Source of the DNA: a virus
Virus record (IMG/VR): IMGVR_UViG_3300032285_002032
Coordinates: 1-24,307 of that record
Reading direction: 5' to 3' (one strand)
DNA length: 24,307 bases
Shown here: positions 1-6,688 of the stretch, piece by piece
Position numbering within the stretch: the first letter of the stretch is position 1
Layout: the number at the start of each line of letters is the position of its first letter
The notes under the pieces: generated by a model
Database searches by the model: none
Seen by the model: only the letters and a program-made list of their open reading frames with translations
What the model was told of the DNA's origin: nothing
Position numbers and translations under genes: made by a program

Positions 1-118
1 GTCTGCGGGTATTTTCTAGAAAAAACGAAAATATTTTTCTGTATATTTTATTAATTATATGCGCGTTATTTGATAGTGCGCTCTCGTCTCATCAGTATAT
101 ATGAGGCTAGTCGAGCTC
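1..118. other. AT-rich region without a recognisable gene
   Basis: I see no gene in this stretch between the window edge and the end of the HNH endonuclease gene. It is rich in A and T (roughly 10-65) and then holds GCGC-containing segments near 60-82. No convincing hairpin plus T-run is present. HNH endonuclease genes often sit next to the terminase/packaging end of phage genomes, so this could be close to a genome end or packaging site. That is inference from position only. Confidence 0.35.
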
Positions 119-442
119 TCAGCGATGCTGCTTCTTACTATTGCAGGTCAGACAGCATGCTCGTAGGTTCTTTGGATCTAGTCGATCTCCGCCATTAGCT
201 AGCGCCACCACGTGATCGACGGTAGCATCCCTGCCAACCAGCCTTTTCCCGCAGATATAGCATGCCCAATTATCACGGGCCAGTATCTGTAGTCGAATCT
301 TAGACCATGCTGAATCGTAGCCGCGTTGCTGCGCTGTAGCTCTGATGCGTGGCGGTTGATCAGCATCTCTTACCGCCTGGCATCTATCGCATCTACTTCT
401 TGCCGTAGGTATGCCGCAGGTAAGGCATGGCATCTTAGGCAT
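119..442 (-). CDS. HNH homing-type endonuclease
   Basis: This 107-residue protein is a metal-dependent HNH nuclease. It begins with a small cysteine cluster (CLTC at about 6-9, CDRC at about 18-21). The HNH core follows: a CYIC pair near 61-64, DHVVAL giving the catalytic His near 77, the Asn of the KNL motif near 92, and a closing CLTC-N segment near 97-101. In many phages a stand-alone HNH of this size sits beside the terminase and assists DNA packaging; others are homing endonucleases. Here it is the last gene of the minus-strand block and starts 2 bases after the stop codon of the proteasome-like gene, so the two are probably cotranscribed. The packaging role is inference, since the terminase is not visible. 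Confidence 0.85.
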   Translation of the reverse strand: MPKMPCLTCGIPTARSRCDRCQAVRDADQPPRIRATAQQRGYDSAWSKIRLQILARDNWACYICGKRLVGRDATVDHVVALANGGDRLDPKNLRACCLTCNSKKQHR

Positions 443-444
443 GA

Positions 445-1047
445 TTAGTCTTCGTCATCGAGTAATGCAATATAAGTGCGACCATCTTTATGTTGTATCG
501 CAACCTGTACTGCATCGCCTGAATATATATCAAACTTAATCGCTGTCTTTACTGCTTGCTCTAAGATATCGACAGCTTCTTCAAATGATTCAACTTCTTC
601 AATGCCTAAAGCAACTGCCGCACCTAAAGCTAATTGTCGCCCTGTCCCGGTGACATGAAGATTTTCTTTATTGCGTTCTATTCCATAAACTTCATCAATA
701 AAATAAATTGTTCCATTTACTGCAACAATTAAATCATTATCAAATGAAGCGATCTCGCCGCTTTCTTTCATTTCGTATCCGGAATCAATAAAAGCTTTTC
801 TTAATGCCGGAACAAATTTATTCACCATAAACCAATCAAGATTTGTTTTTGGTGCTGCAGGTGGACGGAACGAATGCTGAACAATGTTCATACCTCGTAC
901 TGTTCCCGCTGCTGCAATTAAGTACTTTCCGTTAATTGCAATTTTTCCCATTGGCGAGCAATCGGCTCTTAAATGACCAAAAGAAGTTTGAGAGTCCGCT
1001 GCGATTAAGCACCAATCATCGTGTTGGAAGGCGATCAGCGTTGTCAT
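445..1047 (-). CDS. Proteasome beta/HslV-like Ntn-hydrolase (threonine peptidase)
   Basis: The 200-residue product matches the proteasome beta/HslV fold of N-terminal nucleophile hydrolases along its length. It starts Met-Thr-Thr, so simple methionine removal would expose Thr1 as nucleophile; there is no propeptide. Counting from that Thr, Asp17 falls exactly where the family has it (AADS). A Lys lies at 34 (family Lys33) in MGKIAI, a GTG turn lies near 133-135, and the D-x-x-S-G motif (DIYSG, protein residues 173-177) matches the Asp166/Ser169/Gly170 triad support. Length fits one beta-type subunit. No alpha subunit, ATPase or ligase gene is nearby, so it either forms a self-compartmentalised ring (as HslV or Anbu do) or joins host subunits. 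A good ribosome site (AGGGAG) precedes the ATG. A terminator-like hairpin and a weak candidate promoter lie just upstream, suggesting partly independent expression. Function in infection is unknown; altered host protein turnover is a guess. Confidence 0.85.
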   Translation of the reverse strand: MTTLIAFQHDDWCLIAADSQTSFGHLRADCSPMGKIAINGKYLIAAAGTVRGMNIVQHSFRPPAAPKTNLDWFMVNKFVPALRKAFIDSGYEMKESGEIASFDNDLIVAVNGTIYFIDEVYGIERNKENLHVTGTGRQLALGAAVALGIEEVESFEEAVDILEQAVKTAIKFDIYSGDAVQVAIQHKDGRTYIALLDDED

Positions 1048-1057
1048 TGGATCTCCC

Positions 1058-1103
1058 TGAAAAAGTAATGGCGAGGGCTGCCTTCCCCAACAGACACCTC
1101 GCC
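1058..1103 (-). terminator. Candidate rho-independent terminator
   Basis: On the minus strand GGCGAGG (1103-1097) pairs with CCTCGCC (1076-1070), and a TTACTTTTTC run follows. The loop is long (about 20 bases) and the T-run is interrupted, so strength is uncertain. It would separate the zinc-ribbon gene ending at 1146 from the proteasome-like gene. Confidence 0.45.
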
Positions 1104-1112
1104 GAGGACATT

Positions 1113-1141
1113 TATATCACAATTAGACAAATCAAGCACAA
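1113..1141 (-). promoter_or_regulatory. Weak candidate promoter with a repeated AATTGTG element
   Basis: Reading the minus strand, TTGTGC (1141-1136) and GATATA (1118-1113) are separated by exactly 17 bases, a sigma70-like layout with weak hexamers. AATTGTG occurs twice in this interval. On the plus strand the string AATTAGACAAA (1121-1131) recurs exactly in the divergent control region at 10100-10110, so both sites may bind the same regulator. A start here would place the terminator-like hairpin in the leader of the proteasome-like gene, where it could act as an attenuator. All of this is inference from pattern. Confidence 0.25.
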
Positions 1142-1145
1142 TTGT

Positions 1146-1751
1146 TTACTCCTGGTGTTTCTTCATAGATCCGGCCAGGAGGCCAAGCTGAGTTTTGTCC
1201 CATTCGGCATGGCATTTGGTGCATTTAGCCGATGTCGGTCCGTAGTGATCCATTTGGACAGTAATGGCATTGCTCATGCTGCACAGCGGACACGCTCGAC
1301 TAATCTTGCGCGGTTTCTCTTTCCAGTTCAAGGCTAGCTCGACCTGATTTCGGTAATACGAGACCTGACCGGACACATGATCGACCAATTCGTCGGTTGC
1401 GTTCAGAAGAGCGCTTGGTAGCTGATAAAAGTTCTCGGCGATCGAGGTCTGGAGCTTTCCCCCGGACATCATGACCAGATTTATGCTCAATCGGTCCGCC
1501 GTAATCAACAATTCCATCATTTCGTCATTTATAGGCGTCTTAGAACCGGCCTGGGACCGTTTAGAGGACCCGTCGGCGTTAGAGCTAGGCGTAGACTCAT
1601 AAACCTCAGTGTAAAGCTGTTTAAGGAGGCTCTCGTGGCGCGAGACGTGTGTCTTACCGTTATCCATTGGCTCTTCGTGATCGTATGCCTTGGTCAGGTG
1701 CGCCACGTCGTCGATCAGCGATGCCATGAGCTCAGAACGGGAGCTGCGCAT
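1146..1751 (-). CDS. Zinc-ribbon protein of unknown function
   Basis: The product is 201 residues. The N-terminal half is mostly helical in character with a low-complexity Ser-rich stretch (about 52-70). The C-terminal part holds a zinc ribbon with CPLC at 154-157 and CTKC at 177-180. Zinc ribbons of this type usually bind DNA or RNA or make protein contacts; no catalytic motif is visible. The first ATG overlaps the end of the upstream gene by about 20 bases. A second in-frame ATG at 1725 (residue 9, MASL) is a possible alternative start. The gene lies between the replication initiator region and the proteasome-like gene. I do not recognise a specific family with confidence. Confidence 0.7.
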   Translation of the reverse strand: MRSSRSELMASLIDDVAHLTKAYDHEEPMDNGKTHVSRHESLLKQLYTEVYESTPSSNADGSSKRSQAGSKTPINDEMMELLITADRLSINLVMMSGGKLQTSIAENFYQLPSALLNATDELVDHVSGQVSYYRNQVELALNWKEKPRKISRACPLCSMSNAITVQMDHYGPTSAKCTKCHAEWDKTQLGLLAGSMKKHQE

Positions 1752-2043
1752 TTACGAGACTCTCTTCTTTGCATTCATGGAGAGAAAGTACCAAAGGCTG
1801 TGGTCCATTGATCCCATTTTGGAGGTCCCTGAGTAATCGGAGTTTCGCAGTTGTCTCCTTCATGGTCATGACCAGCCTAAACGTCGAACCGCCTTGCAGG
1901 TGGATCTGCAGCTCCTCAAACTTGGACAACAGGACCCGATCGAGCTTCACATCGAACCCGCCAGCGAAGCATTGCCAAACGACCGCCTTGCAGCGAGTAC
2001 ACATCGATTCCTGTACCGCCGTTGTCTTGAAGGGTTCACTCAT
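1732..2043 (-). CDS. Small cysteine-containing protein, unknown function
   Basis: This is a 103-residue protein. A CTRC pair at 15-18 and a further Cys at 25 suggest a partial zinc site. The middle is beta-strand and helix mixed, with no recognised catalytic motif. Its 3' end overlaps the start of the zinc-ribbon gene in another frame, which points to translational coupling. It is the first gene after the iteron region, and its ribosome site is modest (AGGGA about 8 bases before the ATG). Association with replication is suggested only by position. Confidence 0.65.
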   Translation of the reverse strand: MSEPFKTTAVQESMCTRCKAVVWQCFAGGFDVKLDRVLLSKFEELQIHLQGGSTFRLVMTMKETTAKLRLLRDLQNGINGPQPLVLSLHECKEESLVNAQLPF

Positions 2044-2052
2044 ATAAAAATC

Positions 2053-2219
2053 CCTGGGAGGAACTTTTATTAAAAAATCTTCCCCCTATGCCTAGAGGTT
2101 CCTCCCTCTCCGTTCCTCCCCTTAGGGAGGAACGGGAGGAACGGGAGGAACCACTATTTTTGGTCATAGGAGTTCCTCCTGGGAGGAACCGGGAGTAACC
2201 TGGGAGGAACGGGAGGAAC
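2053..2219. repeat. Array of 9-bp GGGAGGAAC iterons, candidate replication origin
   Basis: GGGAGGAAC occurs on the plus strand at 2056-2064, 2125-2133, 2134-2142, 2143-2151, 2181-2189, 2202-2210 and 2211-2219, with a one-base variant at 2191-2199. It occurs inverted at 2098-2106 and 2112-2120, with an inverted variant at 2172-2180. Three copies are in perfect tandem. The inverted pairs make hairpins, for example 2112-2133 with a 4-base loop. An AT-rich patch (2065-2081) lies inside the array. The right end overlaps the last codons of the PrimPol-helicase gene. Iterons plus an AT-rich element beside the replicative helicase gene are typical of an origin. Alternatives are a transcription terminator (hairpin followed by TTTTTTAAT on the minus strand) or an operator. 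Confidence 0.65.
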
Positions 2220-4374
2220 CTGCTCCGGGTTGACTGAAACCGGCCGAAAATGAGTCCGAAATTGGATCAAGAGAGGCGTAGTAATGCTTGACGAAGCTGA
2301 AACGGCGGGCCGAATTGCGGGCTTCTCCGTCCCTGGTTTCCTCCAAATAGCCTTCTTCAACCAAGATGTCGATAGCTAAACCGACGGCAGAATCCTTGCC
2401 TTTGACGCTCTTCGTGATTTCGTTTCTCGTGGCAAGCTCAGTCCCAGTCCACTCCGACACGAATCGAGTAACACGCTCCATGAGAACAGTAGGCCGCATT
2501 CGACCGTCCGCTGACATAGAAGGCATCTCGATATGCCAAAGTGTCCGAGAAGGGTCCTGGGAGTCCAAAACGAACGTTCCTGCGTGCTTTCCAGGAGACG
2601 CTGATCGAAGTCCGCCATTACGGTCCTTTTCGATGGTCAGATTGATCTTTCCGAGCTTTCCAGGAGCTGGCGCAAGAATTACCTCAGCCGACAAATAAGT
2701 GCCATCTACGGCGCGTTTCTTGGCCGTTCCGCCGATGGCATAGCCCGACGATCTCGCGTCCACGCCCTTCGGCAAGTGGTCAATCGTGATCACGCAGGCG
2801 CCAATAACGTGAGCTAGAGGCTTGCAGACCGCACGAATAGCTTTGGTGATGTCATCATTGTCAGTGGACTTCAGTCCCAACATAGGGACAATTTCACCGA
2901 GTGAGTCAACGACGGCAATCTCTGGTCTCCAGACCAGCATATCTTGGATAAACTGCCGAAGTCCAGTGATGTCCTCAGGTTCTGCGATCCGAAAGAGCTC
3001 GGGATTAGCTACCGCTGAAACCGGTGCACCAAGAGCCACCAAACGGGTGGCAATTTCGGCCGATCCATTATGGTCAACGTCCAGATAGACAGCTTTGCGA
3101 TTCTTGTGTAATCCTTCGACCACGGCGCACATCGCAAGCCATGATTTGGCCGTTTCTGGGTCGCCGAAGACGCCGTTAATTCGTCCCTGATAGAACAAAG
3201 ACGCGCCATCGGATCTGGTCACCCAAGAAGGCGGCTGGATTTCTGGAGCTTGACCGGTTAGTAACCACGAGAGGTCGGCGTAGATGGAGATTTCCTCAGG
3301 TTCTAGGATTTCTCCGGTTGTTGGATCGACGACAGGAGCAGTATCAACAGGCGCCAGGAATTGCTCGACGCTGAATTCCATGCCCTTTAGCTTTCCGTCG
3401 CAGTCTTTGCCGTGACATTGCTCATGTGGTTGCATTTTGGCCAGAATGATCGATATGCCGCCGAGCAGCATACGCTTCCACTCCATTTCAGCCTCATGGT
3501 TGCCACGATCTGCGCCAACAATCATTACGAAGTCGTTTCCGGTCTTCTGGAGAGCATAGCCAACGCCTAAGTGTCCAACTTGGCCAAGGCGCAACAGTCC
3601 CAACATGAGATCTCGGACAGCATCGTGTCTGGATCCAAGTCGACCGGACAGTGCGTCGTTGAGCTCGTCAAGTTTTCTGTGAACAAGGCCGCAAGGCATT
3701 CCCGCCGTGCACCATTCAGCGAAAGCGACCGCGAGTTCCTCCGCGTTGCTGTCCACTCGTTCGGTGGCTGGCAGAGCAAGTTGACCTCGTGTAAGTCCAT
3801 GAACCCATGTCGCTGGTAGCTCTGGAAGAATCATCGGAGACGGTCCTGGACCCAGATTCGTCATATTTCCAGGCCCTATCCATCGATAAACTCGACCTTC
3901 AGGGTGAAGACTTGGCCAAACGACCGCGTATCTATGCCCTCGGTGAATCGTCTCGATGCCCGGACCGACCTGATTTGGCCACTGAAGGCCTTCTGGAACT
4001 CGGTAGAACCTGATGCCTGAAGTACCATCGTCGCGGCTCGTTACGCGCCAGGTATCTGGAAGCGCGCCGAAACTTGATATGGCCTGGGTCAAGCTTTGAA
4101 GTCCGGCTTTGTCTCCGTAGGCGTCAACATCGATCCCGAGAACATTTGCCGGCATGCGAAGAGCTACGTTGCCCGAGCCTCGATTTTTGATCCAAGAGAG
4201 GATCTGATCATCGTCAGGCGATACGTGCGCAAAGCGCTTGCCAGTAAAGCCAGTTGGTGGGTGCGATTTCTTACCCGCCGGTAACGGGAGAACATCGAGC
4301 CAACCGAGCGCCCGATAGTCTTTAGCTGCCTGTTCGTAAGGACCCTGAACAGATACTTGTGGTTCAGGCATCAT
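2164..4374 (-). CDS. Bifunctional PrimPol and RecA-fold replicative helicase
   Basis: This 736-residue protein is the likely replication initiator. Residues about 10-190 form an archaeo-eukaryotic-type primase/polymerase domain: IDVD at 81-84 supplies two metal-binding aspartates, and the conserved PSLHPEG segment with a following YRW (about 154-165) is typical of the Prim-Pol family. Residues about 365-630 form a RecA/RepA-like ATPase. Its Walker A is GDPETAKS at 404-411, which departs from the usual GxGKT pattern as in RepA-type helicases. Walker B is IAVVDS at 486-491, and TIDHLPK near 530-536 fits the family's later strand. A winged-helix-like tail follows, and the last 20 residues are Ser/Gln-rich because they are encoded by the iterons. 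The start codon overlaps the upstream stop (ATGA). It should synthesise primers and unwind DNA at the phage fork. Confidence 0.9.
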   Translation of the reverse strand: MMPEPQVSVQGPYEQAAKDYRALGWLDVLPLPAGKKSHPPTGFTGKRFAHVSPDDDQILSWIKNRGSGNVALRMPANVLGIDVDAYGDKAGLQSLTQAISSFGALPDTWRVTSRDDGTSGIRFYRVPEGLQWPNQVGPGIETIHRGHRYAVVWPSLHPEGRVYRWIGPGNMTNLGPGPSPMILPELPATWVHGLTRGQLALPATERVDSNAEELAVAFAEWCTAGMPCGLVHRKLDELNDALSGRLGSRHDAVRDLMLGLLRLGQVGHLGVGYALQKTGNDFVMIVGADRGNHEAEMEWKRMLLGGISIILAKMQPHEQCHGKDCDGKLKGMEFSVEQFLAPVDTAPVVDPTTGEILEPEEISIYADLSWLLTGQAPEIQPPSWVTRSDGASLFYQGRINGVFGDPETAKSWLAMCAVVEGLHKNRKAVYLDVDHNGSAEIATRLVALGAPVSAVANPELFRIAEPEDITGLRQFIQDMLVWRPEIAVVDSLGEIVPMLGLKSTDNDDITKAIRAVCKPLAHVIGACVITIDHLPKGVDARSSGYAIGGTAKKRAVDGTYLSAEVILAPAPGKLGKINLTIEKDRNGGLRSASPGKHAGTFVLDSQDPSRTLWHIEMPSMSADGRMRPTVLMERVTRFVSEWTGTELATRNEITKSVKGKDSAVGLAIDILVEEGYLEETRDGEARNSARRFSFVKHYYASLDPISDSFSAGFSQPGAGSSRSSQVTPGSSQEELL

Positions 4375-4592
4375 TCGCGCTCTTCCGTATATGAATATTC
4401 ATGCGTGCAGCTCTTGCACATAACTTGTTGATCAACGTTTCCCCAATCATCGGTTTCAAAATCTTCTTCCCAAACCGCCGCGCAGATCTTGCCTTCGTTC
4501 TGACAATCTTCGCAGCGTTCTTCACAAACTATTTCACGAGTGATGGTTTCTGAGTAGATCCCAGATCCCATCATCGAAAATCCTGGTGCCAT
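4371..4592 (-). CDS. Small acidic zinc-ribbon protein
   Basis: This 73-residue protein has three cysteine pairs or triplets (C-x4-C-x2-C at about 23-30, CAAV near 37, CKSC near 59-62), enough for a treble-clef or ribbon zinc site. The rest is rich in Glu and Asp. No enzyme motif is seen. It starts right after the FmdB-like gene with the GGGGAA-type ribosome site used throughout this genome, and its stop overlaps the PrimPol-helicase start, so it is translationally coupled to the helicase. A role as replication accessory or regulator is only positional inference. Confidence 0.7.
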   Translation of the reverse strand: MAPGFSMMGSGIYSETITREIVCEERCEDCQNEGKICAAVWEEDFETDDWGNVDQQVMCKSCTHEYSYTEERE

Positions 4593-4763
4593 TTAATTCC
4601 CCTTTCCGGCCCAACCCGTTCCTTTGAAAACAATTCCTGGTGCCGAGAAAATCTTTTGCATCATTTCTCCGCAGTCGCACCTTGGTGCTGTTTGATCTTC
4701 GACGCTAGCTATAACTTCAACAGTTATGCCGCACGTATTGCACTTAAAGTCATATGTTGGCAT
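4593..4763 (-). CDS. FmdB-family zinc-ribbon small protein
   Basis: This 56-residue gene opens with MPTYDFKC-x2-C, the hallmark N-terminus of the FmdB-type putative regulatory zinc ribbon. It continues with a CDC pair near 33-35 and ends in the typical GIVFKGTGW segment. A very strong ribosome site (AGGAGGAAC) lies directly upstream of the ATG. The stop codon is immediately followed by the start of the next zinc-ribbon gene. FmdB-like proteins are common in actinobacteria and their phages; the name comes from a putative regulator and the actual role is not settled. Confidence 0.85.
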   Translation of the reverse strand: MPTYDFKCNTCGITVEVIASVEDQTAPRCDCGEMMQKIFSAPGIVFKGTGWAGKGN

Positions 4764-4770
4764 GTTCCTC

Positions 4771-5217
4771 CTAATACCACTTATATTTCACCCAGTGCGC
4801 TTTAGCTCCGCACGGTCCCGCCGATCCGTACCATCGGGAGATGTAAGCTAACGTGGCGATCAGCTGAGAGCGCGGATCTGTGGAGTATTTCATGCCAATA
4901 TTTCTATATGTTGAGGCCAAAAGCTGACCAATGCCACGGGCGTGGGTCGATGGATTCTTGGCTAGGGGGTTCCAATGCGATTCGTGGATCAGAACGTAGT
5001 CTAGACATTTGAATTGATCTGGAGTTAGCAGCTGGAAAGCTAGATAACGCGCTTCATTCATCTGGAAGCTAGCTTGTGAGGCTTGGACAAATTCATCAGT
5101 CAAATCGACTTGCTGTACCTTTTGCGGATTTGGTTTAGTAACAAAAGTTCCGGCAGTAAAAAAGACTAAGCTAAACGTAATAAGCGTCACGATAAAGCGA
5201 TGATTTAAGCGTTTCAT
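4771..5217 (-). CDS. Membrane-anchored lytic transglycosylase
   Basis: The 148-residue product has a basic N-terminus and one hydrophobic segment (about 9-26), which acts as an uncleaved anchor or signal peptide. A compact soluble-lytic-transglycosylase-like domain follows: catalytic Glu79 in HESHWNP, the ARGIGQL motif at 93-99, and a closing YISRWYG at 125-131. This is the usual E-S-x-x-N-P / G-x-x-Q-x arrangement of lysozyme-like muralytic domains. It would cleave glycan strands of peptidoglycan outside the membrane. It lies in the replication block, far from the CHAP endolysin, so a role in early cell-wall change or superinfection effects is possible. It is coupled to a tiny upstream gene by a TAATG overlap. 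Confidence 0.8.
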   Translation of the reverse strand: MKRLNHRFIVTLITFSLVFFTAGTFVTKPNPQKVQQVDLTDEFVQASQASFQMNEARYLAFQLLTPDQFKCLDYVLIHESHWNPLAKNPSTHARGIGQLLASTYRNIGMKYSTDPRSQLIATLAYISRWYGSAGPCGAKAHWVKYKWY

Positions 5218-5321
5218 TATTTCCTCGATTCATAGATGGATCGCAATAAGTTGATCCATTGGTTGTTTCTTCGGAGTGCTTTCTTGTTTTCAATTTTTTT
5301 AATAAGTGTTATGAGTTTCAT
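5217..5321 (-). CDS. 34-residue basic peptide
   Basis: This short gene starts at an ATG preceded by AGAAGGGGGAAAA, the genome's usual ribosome site, immediately after the strong terminator. The peptide is Lys/Arg-rich (MKLITLIKKIENKK at the start) and could form an amphipathic helix. Its stop overlaps the transglycosylase start (TAATG), so translation is coupled. A longer reading from 5417 is open but would span the terminator hairpin and lacks a ribosome site. Function unknown. Confidence 0.55.
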   Translation of the reverse strand: MKLITLIKKIENKKALRRNNQWINLLRSIYESRK

Positions 5322-5337
5322 TTTTCCCCCTTCTGAG

Positions 5338-5379
5338 AAAAAAGAGTGAGGGCCAGTCCCTCTGTTACTGGCCCTCACT
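5338..5379 (-). terminator. Strong rho-independent terminator
   Basis: Arms AGTGAGGGCCAGT (5345-5357) and ACTGGCCCTCACT (5367-5379) are perfectly complementary over 13 bp with a 9-base loop. On the minus strand the hairpin is followed by TTTTTT (5343-5338). It lies 7 bases after the stop of the gene ending at 5386 and should end most transcripts of the nucleotide/recombination block. Confidence 0.9.
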
Positions 5380-5385
5380 GCCGGA

Positions 5386-5883
5386 TTAGAACGTTGGATT
5401 GACCGGAGTCGCTCCAAGTTGCTGCATCAAGGCCGCGATGGCTGCTTGATCTAGACCAGACGCAGCTGGCGTTGTTACCGGCGCCGGAGTCGCAGGAACG
5501 GCTGCAACAACAGGCTGAGCAAAAGACTTCTTTGCTTGCGCTTCAACCCACGCTTGAGCGCGAGCAACGTCAGCATCTTGGAAGTTGTTGAGGACCCAAG
5601 CTGGATTTCCCTTACCAGTGTCAACGGTGCCAACACGAGCAAGGACGTTCTTTGATCCAACCGAGAGCTTATTGGTAATACCGACGTGTCCAACTTTGAC
5701 GTCGACGTTGAGCTGCTGATCTCCGTCGAGATCGACGAAGTCAACTGTGAATTCGTCAATGTCACCCTTACGGAGTTCGTCGTAACGACGATTGGATGTC
5801 TTGACTGCGGTGAAGAGGACAAGGTGTCCTTGGTGATCCGCTGGCTTGAAAAAGCCACCACCAGATTTTGGTTGTTCGAACAT
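5386..5883 (-). CDS. Candidate single-stranded DNA-binding protein
   Basis: This 165-residue protein has a beta-rich N-terminal domain of about 110 residues and a Pro/Ala/Val-rich linker (about 120-142). A short C-terminal helix and tail end in Phe. That plan (OB-like core, disordered linker, short tail) and its place directly after a RecB/Cas4-like nuclease suggest a phage SSB-like protein. No sequence motif proves it: the tail is not the acidic DDDIPF type of bacterial SSB. It could equally be another recombination accessory protein. The ATG has AAGAAGGGAAAC upstream, and a strong terminator follows the stop. Confidence 0.5.
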   Translation of the reverse strand: MFEQPKSGGGFFKPADHQGHLVLFTAVKTSNRRYDELRKGDIDEFTVDFVDLDGDQQLNVDVKVGHVGITNKLSVGSKNVLARVGTVDTGKGNPAWVLNNFQDADVARAQAWVEAQAKKSFAQPVVAAVPATPAPVTTPAASGLDQAAIAALMQQLGATPVNPTF

Positions 5884-5914
5884 GTTTCCCTTCTTTCTTT
5901 TTCTCTATTTGTTT

Positions 5915-5928
5915 CTTGCATTTGCAAG
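5915..5928. repeat. Short perfect inverted repeat before the SSB-like gene
   Basis: CTTGCA-TT-TGCAAG is a perfect 6-bp inverted repeat in the 46-base gap between the nuclease stop and the SSB-like start. It could be an operator or a weak RNA hairpin near the ribosome site. Chance occurrence cannot be excluded. Confidence 0.35.
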
Positions 5929-5929
5929 C

Positions 5930-6688
5930 TTATATTTTCTGCTTCTTACCCATAACCGACTTTGATCGGTCAGCTTTCCACTTAAAGACTTCTAAAGCTG
6001 CTTTGAATACACCAAACTCAGCTTCAGTTACGTCCATGTCTACAACAGACGCATTGCCTTCTTTAGGAGCATGCCAGATCTGGCAACGGGTAATTGGAGG
6101 GATAGGAACTTCTGAACCATCGAGGCGTAAAATAACATCAGCATATTTGTACGCCGCTAATTGAATGGAATAGTCCGGATAAACTCCAGTCGACGTTTTA
6201 AGGTCAACGAGAGTGACTTCACCATCAATAATATGAATTCCATCAAAGCTTCCGGCATAACCATTTGTATGAGACCAGACAGTCCCTTCAATGGAAAGCG
6301 GTTGAGGTTTAATAGTCTTCAGGATAGAACGAAGATTTCTTGCGGCTTCACCGAGTCCGGGCGGATCAAACGGAGAATTAATATCAATTTCTCCACGCAA
6401 TAGACCTTCGCAATATTCATGAGCATCAGTTCCGGCAGCCGCAGCTTTGTCTCTGGTTCTCCAAGGAGATCCTTTGAGCATGTCAATTGCTGCATCGTCT
6501 GGAAGATTGATCCATGAACTCTTATTTGCTGCGGCAAATTCCGCAACGACTTTCGCTGCCCATCGAGGGAGCGCTGGTTTATCTAGAACATTGAGAACAG
6601 TTGTTACCGAAGGTACAACTTCTCCGCTGATCGGGTGAGAATAACCTCGTCCAGTCCCGACAGTAACCGCAAGAGCAGGACTAGTCAT
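5930..6688 (-). CDS. RecB/Cas4-like PD-(D/E)XK exonuclease
   Basis: The 252-residue product carries the full PD-(D/E)XK exonuclease set: a His in GTDAHE near 90, Glu134, the G-x-x-D motif (GSFDG, Asp149), the DLKT core (Asp162, Lys164) and motif IV Q-x3-Y (Gln176-Tyr180). This is the RecB/Cas4 branch found in many phages as a recombination or replication-fork nuclease that degrades double-stranded ends from 5' or 3'. It lies beside a candidate SSB and a Holliday junction resolvase, forming a recombination set. The 3' end of the upstream gene overlaps its start by 8 bases. No Fe-S cysteine cluster is evident, which argues for a RecB-type nuclease rather than a true Cas4. No CRISPR genes are nearby. 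Confidence 0.85.
   Translation of the reverse strand: MTSPALAVTVGTGRGYSHPISGEVVPSVTTVLNVLDKPALPRWAAKVVAEFAAANKSSWINLPDDAAIDMLKGSPWRTRDKAAAAGTDAHEYCEGLLRGEIDINSPFDPPGLGEAARNLRSILKTIKPQPLSIEGTVWSHTNGYAGSFDGIHIIDGEVTLVDLKTSTGVYPDYSIQLAAYKYADVILRLDGSEVPIPPITRCQIWHAPKEGNASVVDMDVTEAEFGVFKAALEVFKWKADRSKSVMGKKQKI

Noticed and set aside
2053-2219. Repeat cluster as a CRISPR array
   Set aside because: Units are only 9 bases, occur in both orientations and lack regular unique spacers; iterons explain them better.
5322-5417. Upstream extension of the 34-residue peptide gene to 66 residues
   Set aside because: The extension runs through a perfect terminator hairpin and has no ribosome site, while a good one precedes the ATG at 5321.
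5930-6688. Cas4 of a CRISPR system
   Set aside because: No CRISPR array or other cas genes, and no clear Fe-S cysteine set; a phage RecB-type nuclease fits better.
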